Shown piece after piece: positions 43,635 through 52,346 of a stretch of 64,000 nt of DNA (positions are counted from its first letter, which is position 1; the number at the start of each line of letters is the position of its first letter). Below the pieces are notes generated by a model. The model worked only from the letters and a program-made list of their open reading frames with translations. It ran no database searches and was not told the origin of the DNA. The stretch comes from Geodermatophilus normandii. Lineage in GTDB: Bacteria > Actinomycetota > Actinomycetes > Mycobacteriales > Geodermatophilaceae. The stretch is taken from contig NZ_QGTX01000001.1 of the NCBI RefSeq assembly GCF_003182485.1, positions 682,001 to 746,000 on the forward strand. The letters run 5' to 3'. Position numbers and translations under genes: made by a program.

Positions 43635-46256
43635 GTGTCCCGGGAGGCGCCGGCGGGCGCCGCGCCGGCCGTCCACGGGTCGGCCGCCGGCCACGGGTCC
43701 GCCGCGTCGTCCCCCGGCAGCGTGCCGCCGGGCGCGGAGCTGCTCGAGGACCTGCTGGCCGGCACCGCCGAGGAGGAGTCCCCGGTCACCCACGTGCACC
43801 GGCTCGCGGTGCGACAGAGCCGGACCCTGCCCTGGCCGGAGTGGGTCGACCCCTCGCTGCGCGCGCGGCTGGAGCAGCAGGGGGTGCGCGAGCCGTGGCG
43901 GCACCAGGTCGAGGCCGCCCAGCTCGCCCGCGAGGGCAGCTCGGTCGTGGTGGCCACGGGCACCGCGTCGGGCAAGTCCCTGGCCTACCAGCTGCCCGCG
44001 CTCACCCGCCTGGTCGAGGACCCGCGCGCCTGCGTCCTCTACCTCGCCCCCACCAAGGCCCTGGCCCGCGACCAGCTGGCCTCGGTGGCCGCGCTCGCCG
44101 ACCCGTCGGTGCGCCCGGCGGCCTACGACGGCGACACCCCCGCCGAGGAGCGCGACTGGGTGCGCCGCCACTCGCGCTGGATCGTCACCAACCCGGACAT
44201 GCTGCACCGCGGCGTGCTGCCGGCCCACCAGCGCTGGTCGTCGACCCTGCGGCGGCTGGCCTACGTCGTCATCGACGAGTGCCACGCCTACCGCGGTGTG
44301 TTCGGCTCGCACGTCGGGCACGTGCTGCGGCGGCTCCGGCGGATCTGCCGCCGCTACGGCGCCGACCCGGTGTTCGTGCTGGCCTCGGCGACCGTGGCCG
44401 AGCCGGCCGCGGCGGCGACCCGGCTGGTCGGCGCGCCTGTCGTCGCCGTCACCGACGACGGCTCGCCGCGCCCGGGCGCCACCTTCGCGCTGTGGGAGCC
44501 GCCGCTGACCGAGCACACCGGTGAGCACGGCGCGCCCCTGCGCCGGTCGGCCGCCGCGGACACCGCCGGGCTGCTGGCCGACCTGGTCGAGCGCGGCGCG
44601 CGCACGCTGGCGTTCGTCCGGTCGCGGCGCAGCGCCGAGACGGTGGCCGAGCAGGCCCGCCGGCTGCTGGCCGACCGCGGCCGCGGCGACCTCGTCCGGC
44701 GGGTCGACTCCTACCGCGGCGGCTACCTGCCCGAGGAGCGCCGTGAGCTCGAGCGCGCGCTGTCCGCGGGCGACCTGCTCGGCGTGGCCACCACCAACGC
44801 CCTCGAGCTCGGCATCGACATCGCCGGCCTCGACGCCGTGGTGCTGGCCGGCTACCCGGGCACGCTGGCCTCCCTGTGGCAGCAGGCCGGCCGCGCCGGA
44901 CGCGCCCAGCGCGAGTCGCTCGTCGTCTTCGTGGCCCGCGACGACCCGCTGGACCACTACCTCGCCCACCATCCGCGGGCGGTCTTCGGCCGGCCGGTGG
45001 AGGCCACCGTCACCGACCCCGCCAACCCCTACGTCCTGGGCCCGCAGCTGTGCTCGGCGGCGGCCGAGCTCCCGCTGACCCCGGAGGACCTGCCCGACTT
45101 CGGCGGCCTCGTGGCCGAGGCCCGGCTCGAGGAACTCGCCGCCGCCGGCGACCTGCGGCGGCGACCGGCCGGCTGGTACTGGGCCGGCCGCGGACGTCCC
45201 GACGTCGACATCCGCGGCAGCGGCGGCGAGCCCGTGGCGATCATCGAAGGGGACACCGGGCGGCTGCTCGGCACCGTCGACGGCGGCGCGGCCCACTCGA
45301 CCGTGCACACCGGCGCGCTCTACGTGCACCGCGGGGACACCTTCGTCGTCGACGAGTTCGACCCCGAGGACGCCTGCGCCGTCGTGCACGCGGAGAACCC
45401 GGAGTGGACGACCGTGGCCCGCGACGTCACCGACCTGTCGATCGTCGCGATCGAGCGGACGCGCCGGCTCGGCACGGTCACCGCGCACACCGGCGTCGTC
45501 GACGTGACCAACCAGGTCGTGGCCTACCAGCGGCGGCGGGCCGGCACCGGCGAGGTGCTCGCGGAGTTCCCGCTGGACCTGCCGCCGCGCCAGCTGCGCA
45601 CCCGCGCGGTGTGGCTGACCCTCGACGCCGACGCGGTGGCCCGCGCGGACGTCGACGACCTGGCGCTGCCCGGCTCGCTGCACGCCGCCGAGCACGCCGC
45701 CATCGGGATCCTGCCGCTGCTGGCCACCTGCGACCGCTGGGACCTCGGCGGGCTGTCGACCGCGCTGCACCCCGACACCGGCACCGCGACGGTGTTCGTC
45801 TACGACGGGCACCCGGGCGGTGCCGGCTTCGCCGAGCGCGGGTACGCCGCCCTGCGGCGGTGGTTGCGGGCCACCCGGGCCACCGTGGCCAGCTGCGAGT
45901 GCGACAGCGGCTGCCCGTCCTGCGTCCAGTCGCCCAAGTGCGGCAACGGCAACGACCCGCTGGACAAGGCCGGCGCCGTGCGCGTGCTCGACGTCGTCCT
46001 CGACGAGCTGGCCGCCGAGGACACCGAGGACACCGAGGACACTGAGGACACCGGGGGCACCGGGGACGACGGCCCGGCCGGCGGCGGGACCGGCACCACG
46101 CACGTCATGCCGACCGGTCCGGTCCGCGGCCTGCTGCGGCGGCCCGGCGTCGGCCGGCCGGCCGTCCGTCCGGAGGCCGAGGCGGGGGATCCGCCCACCC
46201 CGGAGGGACCCACCGACGCCGGCGGCGGGTACGTCGAGGACGACCTGGTCTTCTGA
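43635..46256 (+). CDS. DEAD/DEAH-box helicase of the MrfA/YprA (Hrq1-like) type with DUF1998 zinc domain
   Basis: 873 residues. Walker A VVATGTASGKSLAYQLPAL near residue 105, Walker B VIDECHAYRGVFGSH, SATV, and the second RecA domain with TNALELGIDIAGLDAVVLAGYPG and QQAGRAGRAQ. The C-terminal DUF1998 domain holds four Cys in CECDSGCPSCVQSPKC near residue 760. This architecture is that of MrfA/YprA-type helicases linked to repair of mitomycin damage in Bacillus; the same role here is inference. The tail beyond residue 790 is disordered, with 9-bp repeats encoding EDTEDTEDT. GTG start, no clear ribosome site. Its 3' end is where the antisense TadE-like frame fails to stop. Confidence 0.93.
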   Translation: MSREAPAGAAPAVHGSAAGHGSAASSPGSVPPGAELLEDLLAGTAEEESPVTHVHRLAVRQSRTLPWPEWVDPSLRARLEQQGVREPWRHQVEAAQLAREGSSVVVATGTASGKSLAYQLPALTRLVEDPRACVLYLAPTKALARDQLASVAALADPSVRPAAYDGDTPAEERDWVRRHSRWIVTNPDMLHRGVLPAHQRWSSTLRRLAYVVIDECHAYRGVFGSHVGHVLRRLRRICRRYGADPVFVLASATVAEPAAAATRLVGAPVVAVTDDGSPRPGATFALWEPPLTEHTGEHGAPLRRSAAADTAGLLADLVERGARTLAFVRSRRSAETVAEQARRLLADRGRGDLVRRVDSYRGGYLPEERRELERALSAGDLLGVATTNALELGIDIAGLDAVVLAGYPGTLASLWQQAGRAGRAQRESLVVFVARDDPLDHYLAHHPRAVFGRPVEATVTDPANPYVLGPQLCSAAAELPLTPEDLPDFGGLVAEARLEELAAAGDLRRRPAGWYWAGRGRPDVDIRGSGGEPVAIIEGDTGRLLGTVDGGAAHSTVHTGALYVHRGDTFVVDEFDPEDACAVVHAENPEWTTVARDVTDLSIVAIERTRRLGTVTAHTGVVDVTNQVVAYQRRRAGTGEVLAEFPLDLPPRQLRTRAVWLTLDADAVARADVDDLALPGSLHAAEHAAIGILPLLATCDRWDLGGLSTALHPDTGTATVFVYDGHPGGAGFAERGYAALRRWLRATRATVASCECDSGCPSCVQSPKCGNGNDPLDKAGAVRVLDVVLDELAAEDTEDTEDTEDTGGTGDDGPAGGGTGTTHVMPTGPVRGLLRRPGVGRPAVRPEAEAGDPPTPEGPTDAGGGYVEDDLVF

Positions 46257-46625
46257 GCCGTCCGGCAGCACCGGCCCCGCGCGGGCGAGGCCCTGCGCCC
46301 GGCGGGTCCCCAGCGGCCCGAGCGGGACGGTGACCGCCACCCGCACGTCGACGACCGCACCGTCGCCCACCGTGCACCCGGTGAGGACGGCGCCGTTGGC
46401 CTCGGCGACCTGGGCGGCGGCCGAGCAGGCGGCCGGGTCCCCGACGGCGGCCCGCCCGGCGGCGGCGAGGGCGGCGAGATCGGCGGCGGACCCGGCGCGG
46501 TGGCGGGCGACCGCCGCCGCGCCGACCAGGACCGCCGCCAGCCCGACGACCGCCAGCACCCCGGCCAGGGCCACCGTCCAGACCGTCGCCGACCCGCGCT
46601 CGCCGCCCTCCCCGCGCCACCTCAT
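46257..46625 (-). CDS. Rv3654c-family TadE-like protein; 3' end undefined
   Basis: The N-terminal pattern RGSATVWTVALAGVLAVVGLAAVLVGAA (a charged head and one helix) is followed by ARHRAGSAADLAALAAAGRAA, CSAAAQVAEANGAVLTGC and VAVTVPLGPLG, ending near ARAGPV. That is the usual complete length of the family (about 110-125 residues). No stop codon follows: the frame stays open antisense through the whole helicase gene to 43476. I list only the recognisable part. Either the true end overlaps the helicase or a base change removed the stop. ATG 46625 overlaps the next TadE stop. It lies in the Tad/Flp pilus locus. Confidence 0.7.
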
Positions 46626-46954
46626 CCCGGGGCCACCCCCGGCTCCAGGCGCGCGACGGCGCTCGCCCCGACCCCGACCGCCGGCCCGACGCCCAGCGGC
46701 GGCACCCGCGCGCTGACGGTGACCCGCACCTCCCCACCCGCGACGACGACCGCGGTCACCGCTCCCTCGGGAGCGGCCCGCGCCGCCAGCGCCTGCACCT
46801 GCGCGGCGACCTCGCCGCGCGCGGCCGCGCGGGCGCCCTCCCGGGCCGCGTCGACGCAGCGCAGGTGGGCGCCGACCACCACGACGGCGGAGACCACCGC
46901 GGCGAGCACGAGGAGCAGCACCGGCAGCACGACGGCGGTCTCTGCGGTGACCAT
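46622..46954 (-). CDS. TadE-family pseudopilin-like protein
   Basis: 110 residues. The prepilin-like start GMVTAETAVVLPVLLLVLAAVVSAVVVVG has Glu at the position expected for TadE, a single helix, then RCVDAAREGARAAARGE (TadE signature) and a beta-rich C-terminal part. GGGAGG upstream of ATG 46954. Equivalent to Rv3655c in the mycobacterial order. Minor pseudopilins of this type are thought to act in Tad pilus assembly. Confidence 0.85.
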   Translation of the reverse strand: MVTAETAVVLPVLLLVLAAVVSAVVVVGAHLRCVDAAREGARAAARGEVAAQVQALAARAAPEGAVTAVVVAGGEVRVTVSARVPPLGVGPAVGVGASAVARLEPGVAPG

Positions 46955-46992
46955 CCCCGCCTCCCGCCGGTCACCGCCGGGCCGGCGGGTGG

Positions 46993-47304
46993 TCAGGACA
47001 GGACCCCGAGCGCGGAGTCCACCAGGTCGCCCAGTGCCGTGACGACCGAGCCGCCGGTCACCACCCGGTAGAGGACCGCGGCGAAGGCGCACGCCGCCAC
47101 GGTCCCGACGGCGTACTCCGCGGTGCTCATGCCCGCCTCGGCCGTGGCGAGGACCCTCGCCCACCGGCTCCTCAGCCGGCCGGGTCCCCCAGCGGACGCG
47201 TCACCGGCGGCGGAGTCCTCGGCAGGCGGTTGGTCGGCGGTCGGGTGGTCGGCGGTCGGGTGGTCGGTGGTCGGGTGGTCGGTGGTCGGGTGGTCGGTGG
47301 TCAC
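46993..47304 (-). CDS. DUF4244 pilin-like protein (Flp-type)
   Basis: 103 residues. A class III-type pilin motif lies at residues ~57-85: EAGMSTAEYAVGTVAACAFAAVLYRVVTGG, with Gly-Met cleavage and Glu at +5. The N-terminus is unusual: five DHPT-type units (TTDHPTTDHPTTDHP) encoded by a 15-bp tandem repeat extend the leader to about 58 residues, much longer than usual. Probably the main Flp-like pilin of the locus (Rv3656c-like). GTG start at 47304; a start further in, nearer the motif, is possible but none has a good ribosome site. Confidence 0.82.
   Translation of the reverse strand: MTTDHPTTDHPTTDHPTADHPTADQPPAEDSAAGDASAGGPGRLRSRWARVLATAEAGMSTAEYAVGTVAACAFAAVLYRVVTGGSVVTALGDLVDSALGVLS
47230..47304. 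repeat. 15-bp tandem repeat (about 5 copies) in the 5' end of the DUF4244 gene
   Basis: Units of the form TCGGGTGGTCGGYGG run across 47230-47304 on the plus strand. On the coding (minus) strand each encodes DHPTT or DHPTA. Unit length is a multiple of 3, so copy changes would keep the frame. Confidence 0.85.
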
Positions 47305-47525
47305 GGGGCCTCCTCGGGTCGTCGGCCCCGGACGCGGGGCGCCCCTGCGACCCTCGTCGCCGCCGGCCGGCGGAGCGGCGGCCGCGGGCGGGCTGTGGAC
47401 GACGGGCGCCCTGTGGACGGCGCAGCGCCGGCTGTCGGCTCCTCCGCTTCAGATGGGCGCCTCGAATGCCGTATCTGCCACGAGGTGGCGCGACCGCATC
47501 ACCGCAGACGGCGGGAGGAGGACCC

Positions 47526-48959
47526 GTGGCTCAGCCCGACCGCCCCGAGGGCCGGCCGCTCGTGCTCGCCGGCTACGCCGTCGCCTTCGCCGCCGCCGCG
47601 GTCCTGTTCGGGTTCGACCGGACGCTGGGCGTCGTCGCCGGCGCCCTCAACGTGGTGTTCGGCATCTACTTCTGCCGGCACCTCGCCTTCGCCGTCGCCG
47701 CTGCCCGCTGGGCCGAACGCGACCTGCTCGCCGCTGACGTCGGCCTGGACACCTACACGCCGCCGGTCGCGGTGCTGGTGGGCTGCAAGAACGAGGAGCT
47801 CGTCGTCGACGGGATGGTCTCGGCGCTGCTCGCGCTGGACTACCCGGCCGACCGGCTCACCCTGGTCGTCGTCGACGACGGCTCGGACGACGCGACCGGT
47901 CCGAAGCTCGACGCCTGGGCGGCGCAGGAGCCGCGGCTGCGCGTGCTGCACCGGGCCCCGGGTGCCGGCGGGGGCAAGTCCGGGGCGCTCAACGAGGCCC
48001 TCGGCCTGGTGGACGCCGAGATCGTGCTCGTCTTCGACGCCGACCACGAGCCGGAGCCGTCGTCGCTGCGCCGGCTGGTCCGGCACTTCCGCGACCCGGT
48101 GGTCGGCGCGGTCATGGGCCGGTGCGTCATCCGCAACGGCAAGGACTCGACGATGGCCGGAACGGTCTTCGTCGACTACCTCTCCGGCTACCTCGTCAAC
48201 GAGTACGGCCGGCAGGCGCTGTTCGAGCTGCCCGCCTACGGCGGCGCCAACTGCGCGGTCCGCATGAGCACGCTGCGGGCGCTCGGCGGCTGGAACCCCG
48301 AGACCGTCACCGAGGACACCGACCTGACCCTGCGCGTGCTCATGGCGGGGCAGCGGGTGCGCTACGACGTCTCGGCGATCGACTTCGAGGAGGCGGTGGT
48401 CAGCGCCCAGCGGTTCTGGAAGCAGCGCTACCGCTGGGCCCGCGGCCACCAGAAGTGCCTGCGCGACTACTGGTGGCCGCTCATGCGCACGCCGTACCTC
48501 TCCCCGGTGGAGAAGGTCGAGACGTCGCTGTTCCTCGCCGTCTACCACGTGCCGATGCTGTCCGGCCTCGGGCTGCTGCTGACCGTCCTGCGCGCCTTCG
48601 GCGTCGGGGACCTGCCGGTGATCGGGTTGCTCCCGCTGTCGATGCTGCTGTTCATCGGCCCGCTGGCCGAGCTGTGCGTCGGGCTGCTGGTCGGCCGGGT
48701 CGAGCGCCGCTCGGCCTGGCGGCTGCTCGGCTTCCTGCCCGCGTTCGCCCTGTCGATCTGGATCACCTCCCGCGCCTACGTCGACGGGATGCTCGGGCGC
48801 CCCTACAGCTGGGTGAAGACGACGCGGTCGGGCGCCACCTCGACCGTGCGGCCGGCCGCGCACGTCCCGGTCGCCGCCCCCGTGACCGCCGTTCCCGCGA
48901 CCGCTCCCGCCGGCACGCGGCCGCGGTCGTTCGCCGTCCCGTCCGCGGAGGAACGGTGA
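47526..48959 (+). CDS. Processive family-2 glycosyltransferase (exopolysaccharide synthase type)
   Basis: 477 residues. Two N-terminal helices (about 12-55), the GT-A domain, then three to four C-terminal helices forming a transport channel. Catalytic residues: VVVDDGSDD, VFDADHEPEP (DxD), VTEDTDLTLR (general base Asp) and KQRYRWARG (the QxxRW-type acceptor motif). These mark processive synthases such as cellulose, hyaluronan or poly-GlcNAc synthases. The presence of an epimerase and a PIG-L deacetylase nearby favours an amino-sugar polymer (inference). GGAGGAGG lies before GTG 47526. First gene of an operon with 4-bp overlaps. Confidence 0.9.
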   Translation: MAQPDRPEGRPLVLAGYAVAFAAAAVLFGFDRTLGVVAGALNVVFGIYFCRHLAFAVAAARWAERDLLAADVGLDTYTPPVAVLVGCKNEELVVDGMVSALLALDYPADRLTLVVVDDGSDDATGPKLDAWAAQEPRLRVLHRAPGAGGGKSGALNEALGLVDAEIVLVFDADHEPEPSSLRRLVRHFRDPVVGAVMGRCVIRNGKDSTMAGTVFVDYLSGYLVNEYGRQALFELPAYGGANCAVRMSTLRALGGWNPETVTEDTDLTLRVLMAGQRVRYDVSAIDFEEAVVSAQRFWKQRYRWARGHQKCLRDYWWPLMRTPYLSPVEKVETSLFLAVYHVPMLSGLGLLLTVLRAFGVGDLPVIGLLPLSMLLFIGPLAELCVGLLVGRVERRSAWRLLGFLPAFALSIWITSRAYVDGMLGRPYSWVKTTRSGATSTVRPAAHVPVAAPVTAVPATAPAGTRPRSFAVPSAEER

Positions 48960-50137
48960 CCGCCGCAGGCCTCGCGCTGCCCCCGGCCCGGCGGCGGCCG
49001 TTGCGCGGGTCCACGCGGCGGCTGCTGCCGGTCCTGCTCGACCTCGCGGTCGCCGCGGCGATCTGCGTGCTGGGCTTCCGCTACCTGTCCGGCCCGCTCC
49101 AGGTGCTGGAGGCGGCCTGGGTCGCCCGGGTGCTCGGCTGGCTCGCGCCGGGGCAGGCGTCGGGCGTGCTGCCGCAGCACGTCCTGGTCTTCCGCGACGA
49201 CGGCGGGATCATCGACGCGGTCGTCACGGCGTCGTGCTCCTCGGTGCTGTCGGTCCTCGGGCTGACCGCGCTGACCGCCGTCGTCCTGCGCAGCCGCAAG
49301 TTGCACGCCGTCGGCGGCCTGGTCGTGGCCGTCGGTGCCCTGCTGGTCCTCAACCACGGCCGGCTGCTGCTCTCGGCCTGGGCGGGGCTGCAGTGGGGCG
49401 AGGGCGCCCTCGTCCTCTTCCACGACTGGGTCGGCACGGTGTGGAACCTGGTCGCCACCCTGGGGGGCTTCCTGCTGATGGTCTGGATCACGCTGCCGGC
49501 GCTCGAGCGGGCCGAGCAGGACGTCGCGGGCCGGCACACCGCGCGGCGCCCCGACAGCTGGGCCCGCCCCGGCCTGGGCTACCGCGCTCCCGAGGGCGAG
49601 GAGGACCGGGGACGCCGGCGGCGCACCACCGTGACCGGGCTGCTGCACCGCCACGTCCTCCCGCGCCGGCTCTCGGGCCGGCTGGCCGCCCGCCGCGAGG
49701 CGGCCCGCGTGGACTACCGGCTCGGTCACCTGCCCCCGGACCACCGGGCCGACCGCATCCGCGAGCTGGCCGCCGACGGGCTGGGCGCGCACAGCGCCTC
49801 GCTCGTCGCCGTGGCCACCTACGAGACCGACGCCGCCGTCCTCGACTGCCTCGCCGAGTGCGTCGCCGCCCGGCAGTGGGAGCCGGTCACCGACGCCCGC
49901 GTCTCCGCGCTGCGCCTGTGGGCCCGCGGCTGGCTGCTCGCCCGGCCCGCCGTCGACCGGGAGGAGGCCGCCCGGACGGCGACCGCGACACAGCCGACGG
50001 TCCCGGTCGCCCGGATCCCGGTCCCGCCGACCGCGCCCCGCTCGGCAGCGCCCGCACCCGCCGCACCCCTGCCGACCGCGGCCACTCCGCGCCCCGCCAC
50101 GTTCGCCCGTCCGCCCGACTCGGAGACGCCCCGGTGA
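48956..50137 (+). CDS. Exosortase/archaeosortase-family protein with long cytoplasmic C-terminal region
   Basis: 393 residues. About five membrane helices in residues 22-185. The exosortase catalytic pattern is present: Cys94 in TASCSSVLS, Arg136 in LNHGRLLL and His156 in LFHDWVGTVW, matching the AC-S, NxxR and H/D-x-x-G positions of the family. Such proteins are predicted membrane transpeptidases that cut a C-terminal sorting tail and attach the protein to surface glycan. Residues 190-393 form an extra soluble region ending in a Pro/Ala-rich tail. It may be an actinobacterial XrtP-like type, but I cannot verify the subclass. GTG start overlaps the glycosyltransferase stop by 4 bp. Confidence 0.85.
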   Translation: MTAAGLALPPARRRPLRGSTRRLLPVLLDLAVAAAICVLGFRYLSGPLQVLEAAWVARVLGWLAPGQASGVLPQHVLVFRDDGGIIDAVVTASCSSVLSVLGLTALTAVVLRSRKLHAVGGLVVAVGALLVLNHGRLLLSAWAGLQWGEGALVLFHDWVGTVWNLVATLGGFLLMVWITLPALERAEQDVAGRHTARRPDSWARPGLGYRAPEGEEDRGRRRRTTVTGLLHRHVLPRRLSGRLAARREAARVDYRLGHLPPDHRADRIRELAADGLGAHSASLVAVATYETDAAVLDCLAECVAARQWEPVTDARVSALRLWARGWLLARPAVDREEAARTATATQPTVPVARIPVPPTAPRSAAPAPAAPLPTAATPRPATFARPPDSETPR

Positions 50138-51198
50138 CCTCGACCCTGCACCCCGCACCCGCTCCCCCGTCCGCGGGACGCCACGCCGACACCGACGGCG
50201 CCGGCCGCGGAGCCGTGCTCGTCACCGGCGCAGGGGGCCCGGCCGGCGTGGCGGTCATCCGCCGCCTGGTGGCCCTCGGGCACCACGTCGTCGGCGTCGA
50301 CGCCGACTGGTCGGCCGCCGGCTGCGCCCTGGCCACGGTCGGCGCGATCGTCCCGCGCGCGGACCACGTGCGCTTCGTCGACGCGCTCGTCTCCCTGGCG
50401 ACGGCGTACGGCGTCGACGCGCTGATCGGCACGGTCGCCGAGGAGCTGCCCGCCCTGGCCGCCGGGGCCGCACAGCTGGCCGAGGCCGGCGTCGCCACCT
50501 GGCTGCCGCCGGCGGACAGCGTCGAGGTGTGCTGCGACAAGGCCGCCTTCGCCCGGACGCTGCGCGACGCCGGGGTCCCGCACCCGGCGACCACCGGGAC
50601 CGCCGCCGGGCTGGCCGCCGTGCCCGGCCCCTGGGTGGTCAAGCCGCGCGCCGGCCGCGGGAGCCGCGGGGTGCGCCTGCTCGACAGCCGGGCCGCGGTC
50701 GCCGAGGCCCTGAACGACGACGCCTCGCTCATCGCGCAGACCCGGCTGCAGGGACGCGAGTTCACCGCCGACAGCCTGGTCGGCCGCGACGGGGGCCTGC
50801 TCACCGTCGTGCCGCGCTGGCGCGACGACACGAGGGCGGGGATCTCGGTCAAGGGCACCACCTTCGACTCCCCCGCCGTCACCGACGTGGTCGCGGCGGC
50901 TCTCGAGGCGGTGCGGCTGACCGGCCCGGCGAACGTGCAGGGCTTCGTCGCCGACGACGGCCGGGCGACCGTCGTGGAGATCAACCCGCGCTTCTCCGGC
51001 GGGCTGCCGCTGACGCTGGCCGCGGGCGCCGACGTCGTCAGCGCCTACCTGACCGGCATCCGGGACCCGCGGGCCGCGCTGCCGCACCTGTGGTTCACCC
51101 CCGGCGTCCGCATGAGCCGCTACTTCGCCGAGACCTACACCGGACCGGACGGCGCGCCGGTGGCCGACCCCTCCGCCGCACGGGCGGTGTCCGCGTGA
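50134..51198 (+). CDS. ATP-grasp domain protein (CarB-like ligase)
   Basis: 354 residues. A Rossmann-like N-terminal domain (AVLVTGAGGPAGVAVIRRLVALG at about 27-49), then the ATP-grasp fold: CCDKAAFARTLRDAGVPHP, VVKPRAGRGSRGVRLL, IAQTRLQGREFTADSLVG and the metal site VVEINPRFSGGLPLTLAAG. It resembles CarB-like ligases found in polysaccharide clusters, where they probably add amino acids or other acyl groups to sugars. The acceptor is unknown. It overlaps neighbours on both sides by 4 bp. Confidence 0.88.
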   Translation: MTSTLHPAPAPPSAGRHADTDGAGRGAVLVTGAGGPAGVAVIRRLVALGHHVVGVDADWSAAGCALATVGAIVPRADHVRFVDALVSLATAYGVDALIGTVAEELPALAAGAAQLAEAGVATWLPPADSVEVCCDKAAFARTLRDAGVPHPATTGTAAGLAAVPGPWVVKPRAGRGSRGVRLLDSRAAVAEALNDDASLIAQTRLQGREFTADSLVGRDGGLLTVVPRWRDDTRAGISVKGTTFDSPAVTDVVAAALEAVRLTGPANVQGFVADDGRATVVEINPRFSGGLPLTLAAGADVVSAYLTGIRDPRAALPHLWFTPGVRMSRYFAETYTGPDGAPVADPSAARAVSA

Positions 51199-52346
51199 GC
51201 CGCAGCCGGCACGTCCTCGTCCCCTTCGGCACCCGGCCGGAGGTGGTCAAGCTCGCGCCCGTCGTGGCGGCCCTGACCGCCGCCGGGCACCGGGTCGACG
51301 TCGTCGACACCGGGCAGCACACCGACCCGGCGCTCTCCACGCGGCTGCAGGAGACCCTCGGCCTGGCGCCCACCTGGCGCTTCTCCCTCCCGACCGGCGA
51401 CCCCGCGGCCCGGCACGGCGCCCTGCACGCCGACGCCGCGCGGGCGGTGGCCCGCTCGCGGCCGGACGTCGTGCTGGCCCTCGGTGACACGAACACCGTG
51501 CCCGCCTACGCCCTGGCCGCGCGGGGCGCCGGCGTGCCCTTCGCGCACCTCGAGGCCGGGCTGCGCAGCCTCAACCCGCGCAGCGTCGAGGAGGTCAACC
51601 GGCGGGTGGCCGCGGCCGTGGCCGCCCTGCACCTCGCCCCGACCCGGCGGGCCGCGGCGTTCCTCGCCGCCGAGGGCGTCCCCGCCGAGCGGGTGTTCGT
51701 CGTCGGCAACCCGGTGGTGGACACGCTCGTGGCCCGCGGCGTCCGGCCGGTGCCGGTGGCGCAGCGGCGCGGCGTCCTGGTGACCGCCCACCGCCCCACC
51801 AACGTCGACGACCCGGTGCGGCTCAAGCGGCTGGTGGGCGTGGTCCGCGCGCTGGCCGACCAGGTCGGGCCGGTGACCTTCCCGGTGCACCCGCGGACCG
51901 CGGCCCGCCTCGCGGCCACCGGCCTCGACGCCGAGCTCGAGCACCCGGCGATCACGCGCAGCGGACCGGTCGACTATGACACCCTGCTGGCCGCGCTAGC
52001 CTCCGCCCGGCTGGCGGTCACCGACTCCGGCGGCATCCAGGAGGAGGCCGCCTACCTCGGGGTCCCCGTGGTCGTGTTGCGCGGCTCGACGCCGCGGTGG
52101 GAGGGCGTCGAGGCCGGCACCACGACCCTGGCCGGCCTGGCCGACGACTCCGCCGCCGACGCCGTCCTGGCCGCCGCCGCGGCGCACACCGGCGCCGAGG
52201 GCCAGGCCCGCGCCGCCGGGCTGCCCTGTCCCTACGGCGACGGCACGACCGGGCCGCAGGTCGCCGCCGTCCTCGCCGACGAGGCGACCGACGCGCTGCT
52301 GGCCCTCGACGAGCCCGACTTCACCGACGGCCGGCTCCCGTGGTGA
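51195..52346 (+). CDS. UDP-N-acetylglucosamine 2-epimerase-like protein, divergent active site
   Basis: 383 residues of the WecB fold. Kept motifs: FGTRPEVVKLAPV, DTGQHTD, LGDTNTV, HLEAGLRSLNP, VGNPVVDTL and DSGGIQEEAAYLGVPVVVLRG. Changed motifs: VTAHRPTN instead of the usual THRREN, VEEVNRRVAAAV where Asp normally follows NR-x-x, and STPRWEGVEAGT instead of TERPE. The fold is clear, but UDP-GlcNAc/UDP-ManNAc epimerase activity is not certain. Its place beside a processive glycosyltransferase suggests it makes or modifies the sugar donor. Confidence 0.85.
   Translation: MSRSRHVLVPFGTRPEVVKLAPVVAALTAAGHRVDVVDTGQHTDPALSTRLQETLGLAPTWRFSLPTGDPAARHGALHADAARAVARSRPDVVLALGDTNTVPAYALAARGAGVPFAHLEAGLRSLNPRSVEEVNRRVAAAVAALHLAPTRRAAAFLAAEGVPAERVFVVGNPVVDTLVARGVRPVPVAQRRGVLVTAHRPTNVDDPVRLKRLVGVVRALADQVGPVTFPVHPRTAARLAATGLDAELEHPAITRSGPVDYDTLLAALASARLAVTDSGGIQEEAAYLGVPVVVLRGSTPRWEGVEAGTTTLAGLADDSAADAVLAAAAAHTGAEGQARAAGLPCPYGDGTTGPQVAAVLADEATDALLALDEPDFTDGRLPW

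Noticed and set aside
47230-47304. Short regular repeats as a CRISPR array
   Set aside because: The units are contiguous, 15 bp, without spacers, and encode a peptide repeat in frame. No cas genes are present. No CRISPR array was seen anywhere in the window.
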